In this document: positions 49,332 to 58,055 of the stretch, piece by piece | Layout: every line of letters starts with the position of its first letter | How positions within the stretch are numbered: the first letter of the stretch is position 1 | DNA from: Hymenobacter sediminicola | GTDB lineage: Bacteria > Bacteroidota > Bacteroidia > Cytophagales > Hymenobacteraceae | Direction: 5' to 3' | Length of the DNA stretch: 64,000 nt | Assembly (NCBI RefSeq): GCF_014250515.1 | Contig: NZ_CP060202.1 | Coordinates: 3,345,001-3,409,000, forward strand | Notes under the pieces: model-generated | The model's input: the letters and a program-made list of their open reading frames with translations, nothing else | Database searches by the model: none | Told to the model about the DNA's origin: nothing | Translations under genes and position numbers: made by a program

Positions 49332-49383
49332 CATCAACATAAAAGCGCCGGCTCCACTAGGAGCCGGCGCTTTTATGTTGATG
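49332..49383. terminator. bidirectional terminator, perfect 24-bp stem
   Basis: Arms 49332-49355 and 49360-49383 are exact reverse complements with a 4-nt loop. It ends the signalling cluster and the convergent TonB-dependent receptor gene. Confidence 0.85.
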
Positions 49384-49402
49384 CTCGACAAGAGTAGCTT
49401 GG

Positions 49403-52159
49403 TTACAGGCCTACTGCCATGCCCACCGTGAAGGTACGGCCACGGTTGAAGAAGGCTTGGATCAGGTTAGGGTCTACCACGTTTGAGTTGTTGCGATTCG
49501 AGACGTCCGTGAAATAGTACTCGTTCAGCACATTCAGTACCGAGGCGCGGAAGCTCACACGGGCTCCATGAATCGGCTTCAGCTCATACCCAAAATGGAT
49601 ATCGAGGTTGCGGCTGGTGGGCAGACGATACGAGTCGGTGCTGCTCTCTTCGTTCCGGATGTTGTCCGGGTTGAAGTCGGCGAAGTACTTCGAAAACAGC
49701 AGGAACGACGGCCGAATGTAGAAGTTGGTGAACGGCTCGTAGCGCAAGCCCAGCTGGAACTGGTTCTGGGCGGCGTCGCCGACGTGCACCCCGTCCAGAT
49801 AAACTGGCTGATCTGGCTCGCCGATAATTTCATTGGCTTCATTGGTCTGGTTCACCAGTCCTTTGCCAACCCAGCGCCAGTCGCCGAGAGAAATAGCAGC
49901 ATTCAGCTGCAGGCGGCGGCTAATATCCTGCGCAACGGCCATTTCGATGCCCATATGGCGAGCATCTACGTTGCGGACGTTGGTGTAGGTAGGCACGCCG
50001 TCCAGCGTCTGGAAGGAAGTAGTCGTTTTGTTAGCCCACAGTGTGTAGTAGGCGTTCAGAGTAGCTTTCAGGCTGGGGTACGTGATACCGTACCCCAACT
50101 CAACGCTGGTAATGCCTTCGGGCTTCACTCCCGCGAATTGGCGGCCCTGGGTGTTGAACACAAAGTTGAAGAACGGCACTTTGCTGTTGTAGCCCACATT
50201 GAAGAACAGGTTGTTGCGCTCCGTGAGGTTGTAGTTGGCACCGCCCTTTACACTATAACCCCGAAACTTCACCCAGTCCGTCTCCACGTAGCTGCCATCG
50301 GCGTTGGTATAGATCTGCCCGTCAATCACCTGCGTCTGCCCGAAAGCAACAGGGTACGTCTGGCCATTCACATTCACCACTTTAGGCTGGAAGTAGTCGA
50401 TACGCTTGTAACGGATTTCGGAGAGGGTGCCACTAAGCACCGCCGAGAATACCGGCGTTTTGTATTCTACCTGGCTATAGCCCCCGATCCAGCGCGTTTT
50501 GCCGTCGTAGTTGTAGCTGAGCTTGTCGCCCACTCGCAGGCGGCTGTTGGGGTCAGAATTCCGGTCCGCAATTGGCCGGACGTAGTCACCGCCCAGCAGG
50601 TCGCGCACCTCACGGTAGTGGAGGCCATAGTAGCTGCGGCCATCCACGCCAGCAGAAAGCGTGAGGTTTTCCTTCAGCTTATAGTCGCCGCCCACCACGA
50701 AGCCATACCAGCGGTGGTTATTGACGTTGTTGATGAGAAACTGCGTCGACTGGCGCTCTTCGTTGATGTTCCGCACGCCCCCGACTGTGGGGTAATTGCG
50801 GACGTTGAAATCGTAGATGCCCTGGAAATCCGTCTGGCCCGTAGCCGAGTTGGCTCTGATAGTGCTGGAGTTGCCGCTGGTCAGGCCGCTCACCCCGCCA
50901 CCCCGGCCGTAGGAAGCGTACAGTACCGTGCTGATGAACAGCCGGTCGTTTACCTGCCAATAGTCGTTGAGGTTGATCTGGGGTTTATGGTAGTAGTTGG
51001 AGCGCTCATTCAGCGTTTCCTCTTTCCCAGTATCGTAGGTAGCATCGGTGCTGGGGTCATATTTATAGCGCGTCAGAGAGCCCCAATACGGATTGTACTT
51101 GAAGCCGCGGTTGCCGTTGTTGACGAGGCGGGCGCCCAGTTCGCGGGCTTTTTCATCGGAGTACAGGCCCACCTGTGCCTGGAACGTGCGCTGGCCATGG
51201 CTCTGGGGTGAACCCATGCCGGTCAGCGACAGGCGGTGGTTGCCGATACGCTTGCTGATGTTGCCAAAGTAAGTCCAGGCATCGTCATACGCTTTGTCTA
51301 CCCAGCCGTCGGAGGTGCGGCGGGAGCCGAAGGCCGTAAAAGTCCAGTCGCCTTTCACGGTGCCACTGCTCAGCATCAACGACGCTTTGCGGTAGTTGTT
51401 GGAGCCGGTTTCCAGACGTGCCAACACGGCTTTTTTGCTATCGAAGCCTTTGGTAACCACATTGATGGTACCTCCCACAGACGGCACGGCAATCTTGGAA
51501 GCCGACAAGCCCCGCTGCACCTGCAGGCTCTGCGTTACGTCGCCTAGGTCCCAGTTAGACCAGTACACGGCGCCGTTTTCCATATCGTTCACCGGCACCC
51601 CGTTCACCATCACAGCCACGTTGCGCTGGTCGAATCCCCGGATATTGATGCGGGAGTCGCCGGAGCCGCCGCCACTCTGGGTAGCATACACACCTGGCGT
51701 TTCGTTCAGGATCATGGGCAGGTCCCGGTTGGAAAGCGTTTCGCGCAGCTTCACCTCATTCACGGTCGAATACGCTACCGGCGTTTCACGTTCTACGGCA
51801 ATACCCAGCGTACCTACTACCTGCACCTCATTGAGGGTGGCATTATCAGCATCGAGCCGGAATGTGGCCACCGAGTTCTGGTTGCCGATGGTTACGGTCT
51901 GCTGGCTAGGTTTGTAGCCGATAAAAGACGCCTTTACTACGTAAGTGCCCGGCTTCAGATTAGGTACAGCGTATGTGCCGCTGGCCTCGGTTCCGGCGCC
52001 GGTGTTCACACCGTTGCCCGTGACTTGCACGGTAGCGCCAGGCAGTTCTTCGCCCGTCAGCTTATCGAGCACGCGGCCCTTGATGGAATAAGTGCCCTGT
52101 GCCGCTGCCGTCATCACGGTCAGGCAGGTCAGCAGGGAGGTTAGTACTGGTTGTTTCAT
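49403..52159 (-). CDS. TonB-dependent outer-membrane receptor
   Basis: A 918-aa outer-membrane receptor. Signal peptide MKQPVLTSLLTCLTVMTAAAQ, a carboxypeptidase-regulatory-like domain (residues ~22-105, YSIKGRVLDKLTGEELPGATVQV), a plug domain (~115-230, TLSNRDLPMILNETPGVY, SRINIRGFDQRNVAVMVNGVPVNDMENG) and a 22-strand barrel to the end (GRTFTVGMAVGL). The barrel resembles SusC-independent TonB receptors for iron complexes or similar ligands; no SusD partner is nearby. Start at 52159 is preferred because a -7 element (TACCTTTG at 52194-52201, minus strand) ends beside the upstream in-frame ATG at 52192. Ligand not assignable. Confidence 0.92.
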   Translation of the reverse strand: MKQPVLTSLLTCLTVMTAAAQGTYSIKGRVLDKLTGEELPGATVQVTGNGVNTGAGTEASGTYAVPNLKPGTYVVKASFIGYKPSQQTVTIGNQNSVATFRLDADNATLNEVQVVGTLGIAVERETPVAYSTVNEVKLRETLSNRDLPMILNETPGVYATQSGGGSGDSRINIRGFDQRNVAVMVNGVPVNDMENGAVYWSNWDLGDVTQSLQVQRGLSASKIAVPSVGGTINVVTKGFDSKKAVLARLETGSNNYRKASLMLSSGTVKGDWTFTAFGSRRTSDGWVDKAYDDAWTYFGNISKRIGNHRLSLTGMGSPQSHGQRTFQAQVGLYSDEKARELGARLVNNGNRGFKYNPYWGSLTRYKYDPSTDATYDTGKEETLNERSNYYHKPQINLNDYWQVNDRLFISTVLYASYGRGGGVSGLTSGNSSTIRANSATGQTDFQGIYDFNVRNYPTVGGVRNINEERQSTQFLINNVNNHRWYGFVVGGDYKLKENLTLSAGVDGRSYYGLHYREVRDLLGGDYVRPIADRNSDPNSRLRVGDKLSYNYDGKTRWIGGYSQVEYKTPVFSAVLSGTLSEIRYKRIDYFQPKVVNVNGQTYPVAFGQTQVIDGQIYTNADGSYVETDWVKFRGYSVKGGANYNLTERNNLFFNVGYNSKVPFFNFVFNTQGRQFAGVKPEGITSVELGYGITYPSLKATLNAYYTLWANKTTTSFQTLDGVPTYTNVRNVDARHMGIEMAVAQDISRRLQLNAAISLGDWRWVGKGLVNQTNEANEIIGEPDQPVYLDGVHVGDAAQNQFQLGLRYEPFTNFYIRPSFLLFSKYFADFNPDNIRNEESSTDSYRLPTSRNLDIHFGYELKPIHGARVSFRASVLNVLNEYYFTDVSNRNNSNVVDPNLIQAFFNRGRTFTVGMAVGL

Positions 52160-52193
52160 ACCTAAAAGCAGGAGACGCGGGGTTTGCGCCATG

Positions 52194-52201
52194 CAAAGGT
52201 A
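52194..52201 (-). promoter_or_regulatory. Bacteroidota -7 element TACCTTTG (minus strand)
   Basis: Exact TAnnTTTG match on the minus strand, 35 nt upstream of the receptor start at 52159. The rest of the ~300-bp gap 52160-52455 shows only a 10-bp GCGGGAAGGC tandem at 52401-52420 and no supportable gene. Confidence 0.55.
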
Positions 52202-52455
52202 AGGGATTGATGGGGAGCCTAAAAGCCCGATACGTGGAGTTTATCCGATGCTGCGTACTGCGGCTTCTATTTGGTACCACTCCCCCTGCTCAGCAATAGT
52301 GCGCTACCGAAACCTGCCTCGGGTTTACGCTGAGCTTTACCGAACCCAACTACATCGAGTACCAGCCAAGCGCAACAGCTCCACTCCGCCAGGTACCGGC
52401 GCGGGAAGGCGCGGGAAGGCGCGGCGCAGGTAACCCGCATGGCCAGACGTTGAGG

Positions 52456-52818
52456 TTATTCCAGTTCCACGCCTGGGTCCCAGAACAGCTTTTTGAAGTC
52501 CACCACCTGGTCGTCCTGTACGCGTACCCCTTCCGCTTCCAACGCTTCCTGCATGGCGGTGGGCGTGGCAAAATGGTGGCGGCCCGTGAGCAGCCCGTTG
52601 CGGTTGACGACGCGCTGAGCGGGCACTTTTTCGAGGCCCAACGCCGGAGCCGCCGCAATGAGAGCATAGCCCACCATACGGGCGCCATGCCGAGCTCCCA
52701 GGTAGTGCGCAATTGCTCCATAGGTAGTTACGCGGCCCGGTGGTATCAGGCGTACGACTTCCTCTACATCCTGAAAAAAATTACGACTAGTGTCCGACTG
52801 ATTTTTAGGGGAGTCCAT
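52456..52818 (-). CDS. Alkyltransferase-like protein (ATL), MGMT fold without the active cysteine
   Basis: A 120-aa protein of the O6-alkylguanine-DNA alkyltransferase family's C-terminal DNA-binding domain: FFQDVEEVVRLIPPGRVTTYGAIAHYLGARHGARMVGYAL (HTH and GRVTTYG motif). The active site normally PCHRV is PAQRVVNRNGLLTG (Ala instead of Cys), so it cannot accept alkyl groups itself. ATL proteins bind alkylated bases and hand them to nucleotide-excision repair. Monocistronic and divergent from the YciE-like gene. Confidence 0.9.
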   Translation of the reverse strand: MDSPKNQSDTSRNFFQDVEEVVRLIPPGRVTTYGAIAHYLGARHGARMVGYALIAAAPALGLEKVPAQRVVNRNGLLTGRHHFATPTAMQEALEAEGVRVQDDQVVDFKKLFWDPGVELE

Positions 52819-52950
52819 ACAGATAACAGGGTTTTAACAAGAAATTCTGCTACTACGGTGGAGGTAGCCGCTCAAGCCCGTCAATAACAAGCCGCATACG
52901 CAGGCGTAAAGGAAGCCAACGCTTTTCACCTCAAAAACTACCCTACCTAT

Positions 52951-53457
52951 ATGTCACTTTTCTCAAAAAAACTCGAGACTCTCGAAGACTTATTTCAGCA
53001 TGAGCTCAAGGACCTCTACAGCGCCGAAAACCAGCTGGTAAAGGCGCTGCCCCAAATGGCTGCCGCGGCCAAGGATGGGCGCCTGCGGGCTGGTATTGAG
53101 AAGCACCTCAAGGAAACCACGAACCAAGTAGCTCGCCTCGAAAAGATTGGCAAGTTGCTGGATATTGACCTAGACGGCGAAACCTGTAAGGCCATGGAAG
53201 GCTTGGTGAAAGAAGGCCAGAAAACCCTGTCGGAAAATGCCACTGACGAGGTAATGGACGCTGCTATTATTGCAGCTTCGCAACGAATTGAACATTACGA
53301 AATATCAGGATATGGCACAGCGGCTCACTACGCCGACCGTCTAGGCTATGCCGAAGCGGCTCAACTGCTTCGCCAGACACTGGATGAAGAGCAGCTGACG
53401 GACACCAAGCTGAATGACCTTGCCAAAAATTATATTAACCAGAAGGCAATGCAGTAA
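52951..53457 (+). CDS. YciE/YciF (DUF892) ferritin-like protein
   Basis: A 168-aa four-helix-bundle protein of the DUF892 stress family: LEDLFQHELKDLYSAENQLVKALPQMA, then GIEKHLKETTNQVARLEKI, ALIIAASQRIEHYEISGYGTA-like segment (read here DAAIIAASQRIEHYEISGYG) and LRQTLDEEQLTDTKLNDLA. The conserved Glu/His residues form a probable diiron site. Expression in relatives is induced in stationary phase and osmotic stress. Promoter not obvious. A terminator follows. Confidence 0.9.
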   Translation: MSLFSKKLETLEDLFQHELKDLYSAENQLVKALPQMAAAAKDGRLRAGIEKHLKETTNQVARLEKIGKLLDIDLDGETCKAMEGLVKEGQKTLSENATDEVMDAAIIAASQRIEHYEISGYGTAAHYADRLGYAEAAQLLRQTLDEEQLTDTKLNDLAKNYINQKAMQ

Positions 53458-53492
53458 ACAAGAAGGTTTTGTGCCCCTGCTACACTGCTTTG

Positions 53493-53529
53493 CACAAAAA
53501 AAGCCTGCAACCTGCGGGCTTTTTTTGTG
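53493..53529 (+). terminator. intrinsic terminator after the YciE-like gene
   Basis: Thirteen-bp perfect arms (53493-53505, 53517-53529), A7 and T7 tracts, 11-nt loop. Confidence 0.85.
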
Positions 53530-53635
53530 TCTTCCCACGCTGGCTGTTCCCATCGTGGACAAGAGTAAACCCAAAGCAAACAGTTAGCGTTGTCAACCGT
53601 TATCTACCGGTGTCCAACACTTCTGTTGGCTCCAT

Positions 53636-54802
53636 ATGCTGTTTATGCAAACCCAAGAACACGAGGAAATAGAAGTAGCCGAAGTACCTGCCGGCAAAAG
53701 CCGCCGTCTGCTCTGGATTCTGGTTACGCTGGCCGTTGTGGCCGGGCTGGTCTTTGTTAAGATGAAGTATTTCCCTTCGCCGAACGCCGACGGCAAAGGC
53801 GGTGGCGGCAAAGGGGCAGGCTCCGGCAAAGGTGGACCCGGCGGAGCCGGTGGCAAAGGCGGCGCCCAAAAGCTACCGGTACAGGTATACGTGGTGAAAC
53901 CCACCAACCTTTCCGACGAGGTAGCCGCTACTGGCTCGGTACTGGCAGATGAGTCGGTGGTGATTAAGAGCGAGCTGTCGGGCAAAATCACCAGCCTGAA
54001 TATCCGGGAAGGCCAGCCGGTGCGCAAAGGTCAGCTACTGTTCAGCATCAACGCCGACGAAGCACAGGCCGGCATCCGGAAACAAGAATACAACATCAAG
54101 CTTTTCCGTGACCAGGAGCGCCGCCAGCGCACTTTGCTGGACAAGGAATATATCAGCGCCCAGGAGTATGAGCAGGCGAATAACCAGTTGCTCACGGCCC
54201 AGTCGGATTTGCAGGCGCTACGCGCTACGCTGGACCGTGCGTTTGTGAAAGCCCCTTTCGATGGTGTGCTAGGCCTGACTACCGCCACCGTGGGTACTTA
54301 CGTGAGCCCCGGCACCGAAATTACGACCCTTTCCCGCGTGCGCCCTGTCAAGATTGACTTTGCTGTGCCGGGCCGTTTTGCCAACAATGTGCGCGTCGGT
54401 GACGTGGTGAGCGTAACGGACGAGGCGACCAACAAAAAGTACGATGCCAAGGTCTACGCCATTGACCCGCAGATTGACCCCGTGAGCCGCACCCAGCCGG
54501 TGCGAGCCCGCTACGCCAACACCAACGATGAGCTCCGGCCCGGCGCTTTCGTGAAAGTAAATCTGCAGCTCGGCGAGTCGACGGACGCGCTGCAGGTGCC
54601 GACTGAGGCCGTTATTCCGGAAGCCAGTGGCTACAGCGTGTACACGGTAAAAAATGGCAAAATGGCGCCGAAGAAAGTGAAAATTGGGATTCGCTCGGAC
54701 AAGGTGATTCAGGTAACGGATGGCCTAGTTGTCGGCGACTCTGTGATTCGCACGGGTATTCTGCAGCTGAAGCCCGGTGATGCCGTGCGCGTGACCAAAT
54801 AG
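53636..54802 (+). CDS. RND efflux periplasmic adaptor (membrane fusion protein) with Gly/Lys-rich linker
   Basis: A 388-aa membrane fusion protein, first gene of the RND operon. An acidic N-terminus and one anchor helix (residues ~23-43) are followed by an unusual low-complexity linker of mostly Gly and Lys (53-76), then the adaptor: the lipoyl/barrel-sandwich halves (DESVVIKSELSGKITSLNI and FVKAPFDGVLGLTTATVG), a short helical hairpin between them (RDQERRQRTLLDKEYISAQEYEQA), and beta-barrel and membrane-proximal domains. The next gene, the permease, begins 108 nt downstream. The hairpin is short, as in HAE1-type adaptors. Confidence 0.9.
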   Translation: MLFMQTQEHEEIEVAEVPAGKSRRLLWILVTLAVVAGLVFVKMKYFPSPNADGKGGGGKGAGSGKGGPGGAGGKGGAQKLPVQVYVVKPTNLSDEVAATGSVLADESVVIKSELSGKITSLNIREGQPVRKGQLLFSINADEAQAGIRKQEYNIKLFRDQERRQRTLLDKEYISAQEYEQANNQLLTAQSDLQALRATLDRAFVKAPFDGVLGLTTATVGTYVSPGTEITTLSRVRPVKIDFAVPGRFANNVRVGDVVSVTDEATNKKYDAKVYAIDPQIDPVSRTQPVRARYANTNDELRPGAFVKVNLQLGESTDALQVPTEAVIPEASGYSVYTVKNGKMAPKKVKIGIRSDKVIQVTDGLVVGDSVIRTGILQLKPGDAVRVTK

Positions 54803-54910
54803 CCCTACGCGCCGTGTCTCGATGCAGATACCGCCAAGTTTCGCGGTGGCTGTTCACCCATTGTAAGCCAAGGCGACACCTAGTAAGAGACACTGCCTGA
54901 AAACAGACCT

Positions 54911-57900
54911 ATGAGCTTATCCTCCACCAGTATCAACCGCCCGGTCCTCGCCATCGTGATGAGCCTCGTCATCGTGATTTTCGGCGTGATTGGGTTTCGT
55001 TACCTCAGCATCCGGGAATACCCGAGCGTAGACCCGCCCATCATTACGGTGTCGGCGAGCTATACCGGTGCCTCGGCTGATGTAATGCAGGGCCAGGTAA
55101 CTGAGCCGCTCGAAGAAGCGCTGAACGGCATTGCCGGCATCAAGAATCTAACCTCGAACTCGCGCGACGGCCGCACCCAGATTACGGTAGAGTTTGACCT
55201 CGACGCCGACCTGGAAACCGCGGCCAACGACGTGCGCGACAAGGTTTCGGGCGCGCAGGGTCGCCTTCCGCGCGACATCGACCCGCCCATCGTGAGCAAG
55301 GCCAATGCCGACTCTCAGCCGATTGTGATGACTTACCTCAGCAGTTCGCAGCGCAATCTGCTCGAGCTGACTGATTACGCCAACAACACCCTCAAAGAGC
55401 GAATTCAAACCATTCCGGGCGTGTCGGAAGTGCGGGTATATGGCGAGCGGAAATATTCCATGCGCCTGTGGCTCGACCCCGTGAAGCTGTCGGCGCTGGG
55501 CGTGGCTCCGGTGGAGGTGCAAAGCGCCCTGACCCGCGAAAACGTGGAGCTGCCCAGCGGTGCCGTGCAGGGCGAAAACACCCAGCTTACGCTGCGCACC
55601 ATGGGCCGCCTGTCCACCGTCGAAGACTTCAACAACCTCATTATCCGTAAGGACGCCAATTCGTTAGTGCGCCTCTCCGACATTGGCTACGCCGAACTGT
55701 ATCCTGAAAACGACCAAACCATCTTTAAGGTAAATGGTGTGCCGATGGTAGGCCTGGCCGTCATTCCGCAGCCGGGCTCCAACCAGATTGATATTGCCGA
55801 CGAGTTCAACAAACGCCTGGAGCAGTACGGCAAGGACTTGCCCAAAGACTTGGTGCTGAAGCCGGGCTTCGACAACTCGGTGTTTATCCGCAAGTCCATC
55901 AACGAGGTAGAGCACACCATCATCGAAGCCTTCGTGCTGGTGGTGGTTATCATCTTCCTATTCCTGCGCGACTGGCGTTCCACACTGATTCCGGTAGTAG
56001 CCATTCCCGTGTCACTGGTGGGTATTTTCTTCGTGATGTACCTACTGGACTTCTCCATCAACGTGCTGACGTTGCTGGCCATCGTGCTGGCCATCGGCCT
56101 GGTGGTAGATGACGCCATTGTGGTGCTAGAAAACATCTACTCGCGCATCGAGGAAGGCGAAGACCCTAAGACGGCCGCTATTAAAGGTTCCGAAGAAATC
56201 CTGATGGCGGTTATCAGTACCACGGTGGTACTGGCGGCGGTGTTCCTGCCGGTGGTATTCCTGACCGGTATTACCGGGCGTCTGTTCCGCGAGTTTGGCA
56301 TTGTGGTGGCCGGCTCGGTACTGATTTCGGCCTTCGTTTCGCTCACGCTTACGCCCATGATGTGCAGCGTGCTGCTCAAGCGGGAGGAAAAGCACAACTG
56401 GTTTTACCGCAAAACTGAGCCATTTTTCGTGAGCATGATTGGCGGCTACCAAAGCAGCCTCAAAACCTTCCTGAACAACCGTTGGCTGGCTTGGGTGGTC
56501 GTGCTGGGCACCGGCGTAGGCATCTGGTTTTTCATGAAGACAATTCCTTCGGAGCTGGCTCCGGTGGAAGACCGCAGCCGGGTCAACGTCAATGCTACCG
56601 GCCCTGAAGGCGCTTCGTTTGAGTTTATGGATGCCTACATGGCCCAGATAACGAAGATGGCCATAGACTCGACCGGCGACAATCTGAGCAGTGTGTTTGC
56701 TGTGACGTCGCCGGGCTTCGGCGGCGGCTCTAACTCCGGTACGGCCCGCGTGCTGCTGGTAGAAGCCGACAAGCGCGAAAAGAACCAAGACGATGTAGCG
56801 AAGGCTCTCACGGCAGGAGTCAAGAACCTGACGGCTGCGCGTACCTCGGTGTCGCAAGACCAGAGCATCGGCGGCGGCGGTGGTGGCGGCGGCGGACTGC
56901 CGGTACAGTTTGTGGTGCAGACGCAGGACTTTGAAAAGCTGCGAGCAGCCGTACCGAAATTCCTGGACGCCGCCCGCCAGGACCCCACGTTCCAGTTCGT
57001 GGACGTCAACCTGAAATTCAATAAGCCCGAGCTGCGCATCAATATTGACCGGGAAAAAGCACAGAGCCTGGGCGTGAGTGTGCAGAGCATCAGCCAGACG
57101 CTGCAGGCGGGCCTGAGCGGCCAGCGCTACGGCTACTTCATCCGGGGCAGCAAGCAGTACCAGATTATCGGGCAGGTGGCCCGCGAAGACCGCAACCAGC
57201 CGCTGGACGTGCGCCTGCTCTCCGTGAAAAACGCAGACGGCCAGCTCGTGCAGCTCGACAACGTGATTCGGCTTACGGAAAGCAGCACGCCGCCCCAACT
57301 CTACCGTTTCAACCGCTACAACTCGGCTACTTTCTCGGCTTCCCTGTCGCCTGGCAAAACCCTCGGCGACGGTATTGCGGCCATGCAGGCTATTGCCGAC
57401 AAGCAACTCGACGAAACATTCTCTACTGAACTCTCCGGTGCTTCCCGCGACTTCCAGGAAAGCTCTTCATCGTTGGTGTTTGCCTTCGGGCTGGCTTTGG
57501 TGCTGATTTATCTGGTGCTGGCGGCGCAGTTCGAGAGCTTCCGCGACCCGGTCATCATCATGGTGACGGTACCACTGGCATTGAGTGGCGCGCTGCTAAG
57601 TCTGTGGTATTTCAATCAAACCCTCAACCTGTTCTCGCAGATTGGCATCATCATGCTCATTGGGCTGGTGACGAAAAACGGTATTCTGATTGTGGAGTTT
57701 GCCAACCAGCAGGTAGAGCAGGGCAAGGATTACATGACTGGCCTGATTGAGGGCGCCACGGCCCGCTTCCGCCCCATCCTGATGACGTCCTTGTGCGCTA
57801 TTCTGGGTATTCTGCCCATTGCCATTGCCACCGGGGCAGGCGCCCTCAGCCGCCGCGCTATGGGCATCGGGGTAGTAGGTGGGCTGTTTTTCGCTACGGG

Positions 57901-58000
57901 CCTCACGCTCTACGTAGTGCCCGTAATGTACTCTTACTTCGCCACCGCAAAAAAGCATAGCCAGAAACAGGAGAAGAAAGCCAAGGCCGTAGCTGCCTAG
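54911..58000 (+). CDS. RND efflux permease (HAE1/AcrB-like)
   Basis: A 1029-aa trimeric inner-membrane proton antiporter. The beginning SSTSINRPVLAIVMSLVIVIFG and REYPSVDPPIITVSASYTGA are hallmark RND; TM4 has LLAIVLAIGLVVDDAIVVLENIY with the Asp pair that carries protons, and the second half repeats the pattern (IGIIMLIGLVTKNGILIVEFANQ). The porter domain in the second half contains an exceptional run of nine glycines at ~653-661 (IGGGGGGGGGLPVQ). Substrates cannot be read off; antibiotics, detergents or aromatic compounds are usual. TolC partner follows. Confidence 0.93.
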   Translation: MSLSSTSINRPVLAIVMSLVIVIFGVIGFRYLSIREYPSVDPPIITVSASYTGASADVMQGQVTEPLEEALNGIAGIKNLTSNSRDGRTQITVEFDLDADLETAANDVRDKVSGAQGRLPRDIDPPIVSKANADSQPIVMTYLSSSQRNLLELTDYANNTLKERIQTIPGVSEVRVYGERKYSMRLWLDPVKLSALGVAPVEVQSALTRENVELPSGAVQGENTQLTLRTMGRLSTVEDFNNLIIRKDANSLVRLSDIGYAELYPENDQTIFKVNGVPMVGLAVIPQPGSNQIDIADEFNKRLEQYGKDLPKDLVLKPGFDNSVFIRKSINEVEHTIIEAFVLVVVIIFLFLRDWRSTLIPVVAIPVSLVGIFFVMYLLDFSINVLTLLAIVLAIGLVVDDAIVVLENIYSRIEEGEDPKTAAIKGSEEILMAVISTTVVLAAVFLPVVFLTGITGRLFREFGIVVAGSVLISAFVSLTLTPMMCSVLLKREEKHNWFYRKTEPFFVSMIGGYQSSLKTFLNNRWLAWVVVLGTGVGIWFFMKTIPSELAPVEDRSRVNVNATGPEGASFEFMDAYMAQITKMAIDSTGDNLSSVFAVTSPGFGGGSNSGTARVLLVEADKREKNQDDVAKALTAGVKNLTAARTSVSQDQSIGGGGGGGGGLPVQFVVQTQDFEKLRAAVPKFLDAARQDPTFQFVDVNLKFNKPELRINIDREKAQSLGVSVQSISQTLQAGLSGQRYGYFIRGSKQYQIIGQVAREDRNQPLDVRLLSVKNADGQLVQLDNVIRLTESSTPPQLYRFNRYNSATFSASLSPGKTLGDGIAAMQAIADKQLDETFSTELSGASRDFQESSSSLVFAFGLALVLIYLVLAAQFESFRDPVIIMVTVPLALSGALLSLWYFNQTLNLFSQIGIIMLIGLVTKNGILIVEFANQQVEQGKDYMTGLIEGATARFRPILMTSLCAILGILPIAIATGAGALSRRAMGIGVVGGLFFATGLTLYVVPVMYSYFATAKKHSQKQEKKAKAVAA

Positions 58001-58055
58001 CGCGTAGCTTTCCATTGCTTCTCCCCGATTCCAGTTTAAGAAGTCCCGATTTTCG

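Noticed and set aside
49568..51211. 547-codon open frame on the plus strand
   Set aside because: Exactly antisense to the TonB-dependent receptor, with no recognisable motif; high-GC codon usage in the real gene opens the opposite frame.
52248..52433. Small plus-strand gene of 61 codons
   Set aside because: Arg/Pro/Thr-rich sequence with no start signal and a repetitive GCGGGAAGGC tail; lies in the receptor's upstream region.
56126..57406. 426-codon open frame on the minus strand
   Set aside because: Antisense shadow of the RND permease; His/Arg/Val-rich sequence without domains.
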